Assembly: GCA_964460345.1 (NCBI GenBank)
Contig: CAYWRO010000073.1
Location: 1-17,584, forward strand
Direction of reading: 5' to 3'
Origin: CAYWRO01 sp964460345
GTDB taxonomy: Bacteria > Planctomycetota > Phycisphaerae > Phycisphaerales > UBA1924
Length of the DNA stretch: 17,584 bases
This document shows, piece by piece, positions 15,154-17,584 of the stretch. The translations under genes and the position numbers were made by a program. Every line of letters begins with the position of its first letter. Positions within the stretch are counted from its first letter, which is position 1. The notes under the pieces were generated by a model. It searched no databases and had not been told where the DNA came from. It worked only from the letters and a program-made list of their open reading frames with translations.

Positions 15154-15717
15154 TCAGTCGGGGGCGCCGTCCTGGCCGTTCTGGGGCTCCTCGAATGTGG
15201 GGAGCAGCAATCGGGCCAGGCGCGTCAAGCAGCGACGGCGCATCGGGCCGAGGCTTCCGATCGGCCGGTCGAGCCGGCGGGCGATCTCGGCGTAGTTCGG
15301 CGCGGTGTGGTCGAGGAAGAAGGCGTGGATGAGGTCGCGGCAGAAATCAGGCAGAGACTCGATGGCCTGCTTGAGCTGGCACCGCTCTTCCCAGTTCTGG
15401 AGCGTCTCGTTCGGAGGTTCCTGAAGGTCGGCGGGTGTCAGCGGGCCGTGGCCGACGGGTTGAAGGTGACGCAGGCTGTGGCGGCGCGCGACGGTGGCGA
15501 GCCAGCCGGCGAGGCTTGATGCGGAGCGGAGGTGCGGGAGGCTTTCAACGAGCGTTTGAAAAACGCTCTGGCAGACGTCGTCGCAGACGTCCGGCGGCAG
15601 GTTGTATCGGCGGGGGACCGCGCGCACGAGGGGGCCGTAGCGTCGGAGGAGCGCATCCCAGGCCTCCTCGTCGCCGTCACAGCAACGTCGGATGAGCATG
15701 TCATCGGTGGCGGTCAC
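15154..15717 (-). CDS. ECF-type RNA polymerase sigma factor
   Basis: This 187-residue sigma factor has region 2 at about 17-85, including DVCDDVCQSVFQTLVESLPH and SSLAGWLATVARRHSLRHL, and region 4 at about 117-172, AIESLPDFCRDLIHAFFLD and YAEIARRLDRPIGSLGPMRR followed by RCLTRLARLL. Length is normal for the family. The GTG start at 15717 is chosen because GGAG lies five bases upstream; an ATG at 15699 is an alternative. A longer frame to a TTG at 15834 would overlap the murQ stop and has no ribosome binding site. It heads the operon that continues with the anti-sigma-like, CHAT and subtilisin genes. It may direct polymerase to its own promoter and to unknown targets; I could not identify a matching promoter with confidence. 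Confidence 0.93.
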   Translation of the reverse strand: MTATDDMLIRRCCDGDEEAWDALLRRYGPLVRAVPRRYNLPPDVCDDVCQSVFQTLVESLPHLRSASSLAGWLATVARRHSLRHLQPVGHGPLTPADLQEPPNETLQNWEERCQLKQAIESLPDFCRDLIHAFFLDHTAPNYAEIARRLDRPIGSLGPMRRRCLTRLARLLLPTFEEPQNGQDGAPD

Positions 15718-15830
15718 GGATGCTCCGGTGTGGAGGGAGCGAGTCAGCCCAAGGGTATGCGGACGAGGAGAGCCTGAAAGCGCGCCGTTTGCGGAATCCG
15801 GCCGGACGCGAGCGGCGCCGAGGACGGTGG

Positions 15831-16769
15831 TCAAGGCGCGGCTTCAAGCGCGCGGTCGAGGCGGCCTGCGTGGCGGGCGAGGAGTGCCGCGGCCTGGTCG
15901 CGCGGGAGGGCGCGCCGGTGCATGAGGATCGCCAGCTTGGTGTCGCCCCCGGCCTCGTCGAGGAGGGCGAAGGCGTCTTCGCGGGGGAGGCCGGTAAGGG
16001 TGGAGATGATGCGGGCGGCGCGGTCGCGAAGCTTGTTGTTGGTGGCGCGGAGGTCGACCATGAGGTTTTCATAGACGCGTCCGGCCCGGATCATGAGCGT
16101 GGTGGAGATGATGTTGAGGGCGAGCTTGGTCGCGGTGCCGGCCTTGAGGCGAGTGGAGCCGGTGAGGACTTCCGGACCGGTGGGGAGATAGATGAGGTGG
16201 TCAGGCCGGAGGGGGGAGTCGGTGGGGAGCGGGGTGCAGGTGAGAAGGGCCGTGAGACAGTCGGGCGCGAGCTGCTTCGCAATGGCCAGCCCGCCGCCGA
16301 CGTAGGGGGTCGTACCGCCCGCGGCGATGCCGAGGATGGTGTCGTTCCCGGTGAGGTTGAGCGGCTCAAGGTCGGCTCGAGCGCCGTCGGGGTCGTCTTC
16401 GAGTCCTTCGGAGGAGAAGCGGAGGGCGCGGTCGCCGCCGGCAATGAGGCCGATGATGCGGCCGTGCTCAATCTGGAAGGTGGGCGGGGCCTCGGAGGCG
16501 TCGAGGACGCCGAGCCGTCCGGAGGTGCCTGCGCCGAGATAGATGAGGCGGCCGGGGGGCTGAAGGTCTGAGGCGTGAAGGAAGCGTGGTTCGGCGGCTT
16601 CGAGAAAGGCGGTGATGGCGGGACGTGCGGCGTCGAGGGCATCAAGGACCGCGCGGTCTTCCTGGTTGAAGCGGGCGACGAGGTCGGCGATGGAAAGCGT
16701 GTGGAGATCGAGCGTGCGCGGGTTGCGCTGCTCGGTGAGGATGTGAGCTCGATCGGGGGGGAGTGGCAT
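15831..16769 (-). CDS. murQ: N-acetylmuramic acid 6-phosphate etherase (MurQ)
   Basis: This 312-residue enzyme cleaves the lactyl ether of N-acetylmuramic acid 6-phosphate to give N-acetylglucosamine 6-phosphate and D-lactate in cell-wall recycling. It has an SIS sugar-phosphate fold with the signature YLGAGTSGRLGVLDASEAPP (77-96), where Glu93 is the catalytic acid. A second conserved acid lies in the segment LEDDPDGARADL (123-134). AAGGTTPYV (149-157) and GSTRLKAGTATKLALNIIST (204-223) are also typical. The length is close to E. coli MurQ. The ATG at 16769 begins MPLPPDRAHILTEQRNP, a normal start (E.RN is conserved); the longer open frame toward 17369 lies over the divergent gene and is rejected. 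It stops 113 bases before the sigma gene start and is probably separately transcribed. It implies peptidoglycan recycling in the host. Confidence 0.96.
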   Translation of the reverse strand: MPLPPDRAHILTEQRNPRTLDLHTLSIADLVARFNQEDRAVLDALDAARPAITAFLEAAEPRFLHASDLQPPGRLIYLGAGTSGRLGVLDASEAPPTFQIEHGRIIGLIAGGDRALRFSSEGLEDDPDGARADLEPLNLTGNDTILGIAAGGTTPYVGGGLAIAKQLAPDCLTALLTCTPLPTDSPLRPDHLIYLPTGPEVLTGSTRLKAGTATKLALNIISTTLMIRAGRVYENLMVDLRATNNKLRDRAARIISTLTGLPREDAFALLDEAGGDTKLAILMHRRALPRDQAAALLARHAGRLDRALEAAP

Positions 16770-16798
16770 GGCAGAGGCCGTAAGCGCGCGTAACCGCT

Positions 16799-16826
16799 TT
16801 GACGGGGGTGTGTTTGGCACTAGACT
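16799..16826 (+). promoter_or_regulatory. Candidate sigma-70 type promoter for the right-edge gene
   Basis: TTGACG (16799-16804) and TAGACT (16821-16826) are 16 bp apart and face the gene starting at 16929. The start would be near 16833, leaving a leader of about 95 bases. The -10 sequence is the same as in the island promoter candidate at 2295-2300. Confidence 0.5.
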
Positions 16827-16928
16827 AGCAGGCGTTTGGGGGCGGGGTCGAGGATGGCGCGGCTCTTGCTGCGCTTGGGCTCTGACCGATCGGTACGTGG
16901 CGGGGCGGGCTGAGCAGGCGGGAGCGGC

Positions 16929-17584
16929 ATGGCCAGCGCGAACCTGAGACACGTGCCGGGACGAGTTCCGGCGGGATACGCGGCGGTAGCTTTGAGCGAG
17001 TCGCAGGCGACTGCGCCTGTGCGGCTGTGCGTGCTGGTCAAAGAGAAGGAGGACGGGGCGTCCGCGGCAGGCGGACGGCTGGTGACGCTGCGCGAGACCC
17101 TGGATGCGCGCGTGCTGCTGGGGTGCCTCTGCGATGCGGGGGATCGGGTGATCAAGTGGGTGGAAGTGTGGGTGCAGGATGTGGCCGGGGTCGCCGCGGC
17201 GCCGGAAGGGGTGCGCGGCCGGCTGACCAATCCGGTGCTGGATGAGCGCTGGAAGCGGCAGTGCGCGGCGTATGGAGAGATGGATGGGGATGTGGTCGTG
17301 CAGACCGGGTGGGAGGAGGAGCGGCCGCAGGGATTGTGGGTTGATGTTGAGGGGATGCGTCCGGTCCACCCGGTTGATGGAGAGAGCGGGCAGGGGTGGA
17401 TGCTGTGCACGGATGATGCGCTGCTGGCCTCGAAGGGGCTGGGGACGTGGTCGGGGAGCTGTGAGCGATACCTGTATATAGAGGAGTTGGGGGCGGAGTC
17501 CCCGTTTGTGGGGATTGCTGGCGGGGAGGGGATGGAGAAGGTGACCGGGGGGACGGGGTGGGTGCCGGTGAACCCGGTGGAGGC
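16929..17584 (+). CDS. Hypothetical protein, 3' end outside the window
   Basis: An open frame with no stop runs from the ATG at 16929 to the right edge, giving at least 218 residues. An in-frame TGA at 16911 limits the start, and GGAG (16921-16924) lies four bases before the ATG. Third positions are almost all G or C, as in the host genes, with a marked preference for G. The visible protein has no signal peptide or membrane segment and is rich in Gly, Val, Trp and acidic residues. Segments such as RVIKWVEVWVQDVAGV (about 84-99) look like beta strands. I do not recognise a family. It is divergent from murQ, with a 159-base gap that carries a candidate promoter. Confidence 0.75.
   Translation, partial: MASANLRHVPGRVPAGYAAVALSESQATAPVRLCVLVKEKEDGASAAGGRLVTLRETLDARVLLGCLCDAGDRVIKWVEVWVQDVAGVAAAPEGVRGRLTNPVLDERWKRQCAAYGEMDGDVVVQTGWEEERPQGLWVDVEGMRPVHPVDGESGQGWMLCTDDALLASKGLGTWSGSCERYLYIEELGAESPFVGIAGGEGMEKVTGGTGWVPVNPVE

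Noticed and set aside
11589..15717. Type III-E CRISPR (Craspase) locus
   Set aside because: There is a TPR-CHAT gene and a sigma factor, but no gRAMP/Cas7-11 effector, no Cas1 and no repeat array in the window. Only the accessory logic is similar.
15718..15834. Extension of the sigma factor to a TTG next to the murQ stop
   Set aside because: The added residues are not part of sigma region 2 and the TTG has no ribosome binding site, whereas the GTG at 15717 has GGAG at proper spacing.
16770..17369. Extension of MurQ upstream by about 200 codons
   Set aside because: The extension is Pro/Arg/His-rich, lies opposite the right-edge gene, and MurQ with the ATG at 16769 has the normal length and N-terminus.

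Overview
The window looks like a chromosomal segment from a GC-rich planctomycete, most likely of the Phycisphaerae type. The reasons are a DUF1559-like prepilin with an H-X9-DG motif, two secreted proteins that end in planctomycete-style dockerin repeats, palindromic intergenic repeats, and very high GC at third codon positions. No sequence search was possible, so the taxon is an inference.

Layout: (1) 1-190, the 5' part of a 3-methyladenine DNA glycosylase gene on the minus strand, cut by the window edge. (2) 498-1983, a plus-strand pair: a prepilin-like protein and a secreted dockerin protein. (3) 1984-2250, an intergenic strip with REP-like palindromes. (4) 2271-7302, an island of clearly lower GC with different codon use. 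It holds a promoter, a large protein with two GHKL ATPase modules (one MutL/Hsp90-like, one histidine-kinase-like), a receiver-type response regulator without an output domain, an HNH nuclease resembling PtuB/TIGR02646, and, convergent with it, an N6-adenine DNA methyltransferase. (5) 7396-10234, a sigma-54 regulatory unit: a Fis-type enhancer-binding protein, three copies of a 20-bp operator, a -24/-12 promoter, a highly structured leader or small RNA ending in a terminator-like hairpin, and a DUF1444/YtpQ-family gene. (6) 10286-10319, a perfect bidirectional terminator. (7) 10352-15717, a minus-strand operon in transcription order: ECF sigma factor, soluble anti-sigma-like protein, TPR-CHAT (caspase-like) protease, secreted subtilisin with dockerin. 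(8) 15831-16769, murQ on the minus strand. (9) 16929-17584, a plus-strand gene of unknown function running off the right edge.

How the parts may work together: the island reads as a horizontally acquired, defence-like module in which a sensor ATPase/kinase and a receiver protein could control an HNH nuclease, with a methyltransferase marking self DNA. The sigma/anti-sigma-like/TPR-CHAT order resembles the accessory genes of type III-E CRISPR systems (TPR-CHAT protease Csx29, its substrate Csx30 and an RpoE-like sigma factor), but no CRISPR component is present. This suggests a stand-alone protease-to-sigma relay. The bEBP region looks like a self-contained regulator-UAS-promoter-RNA unit. These three are the most interesting parts of the window.
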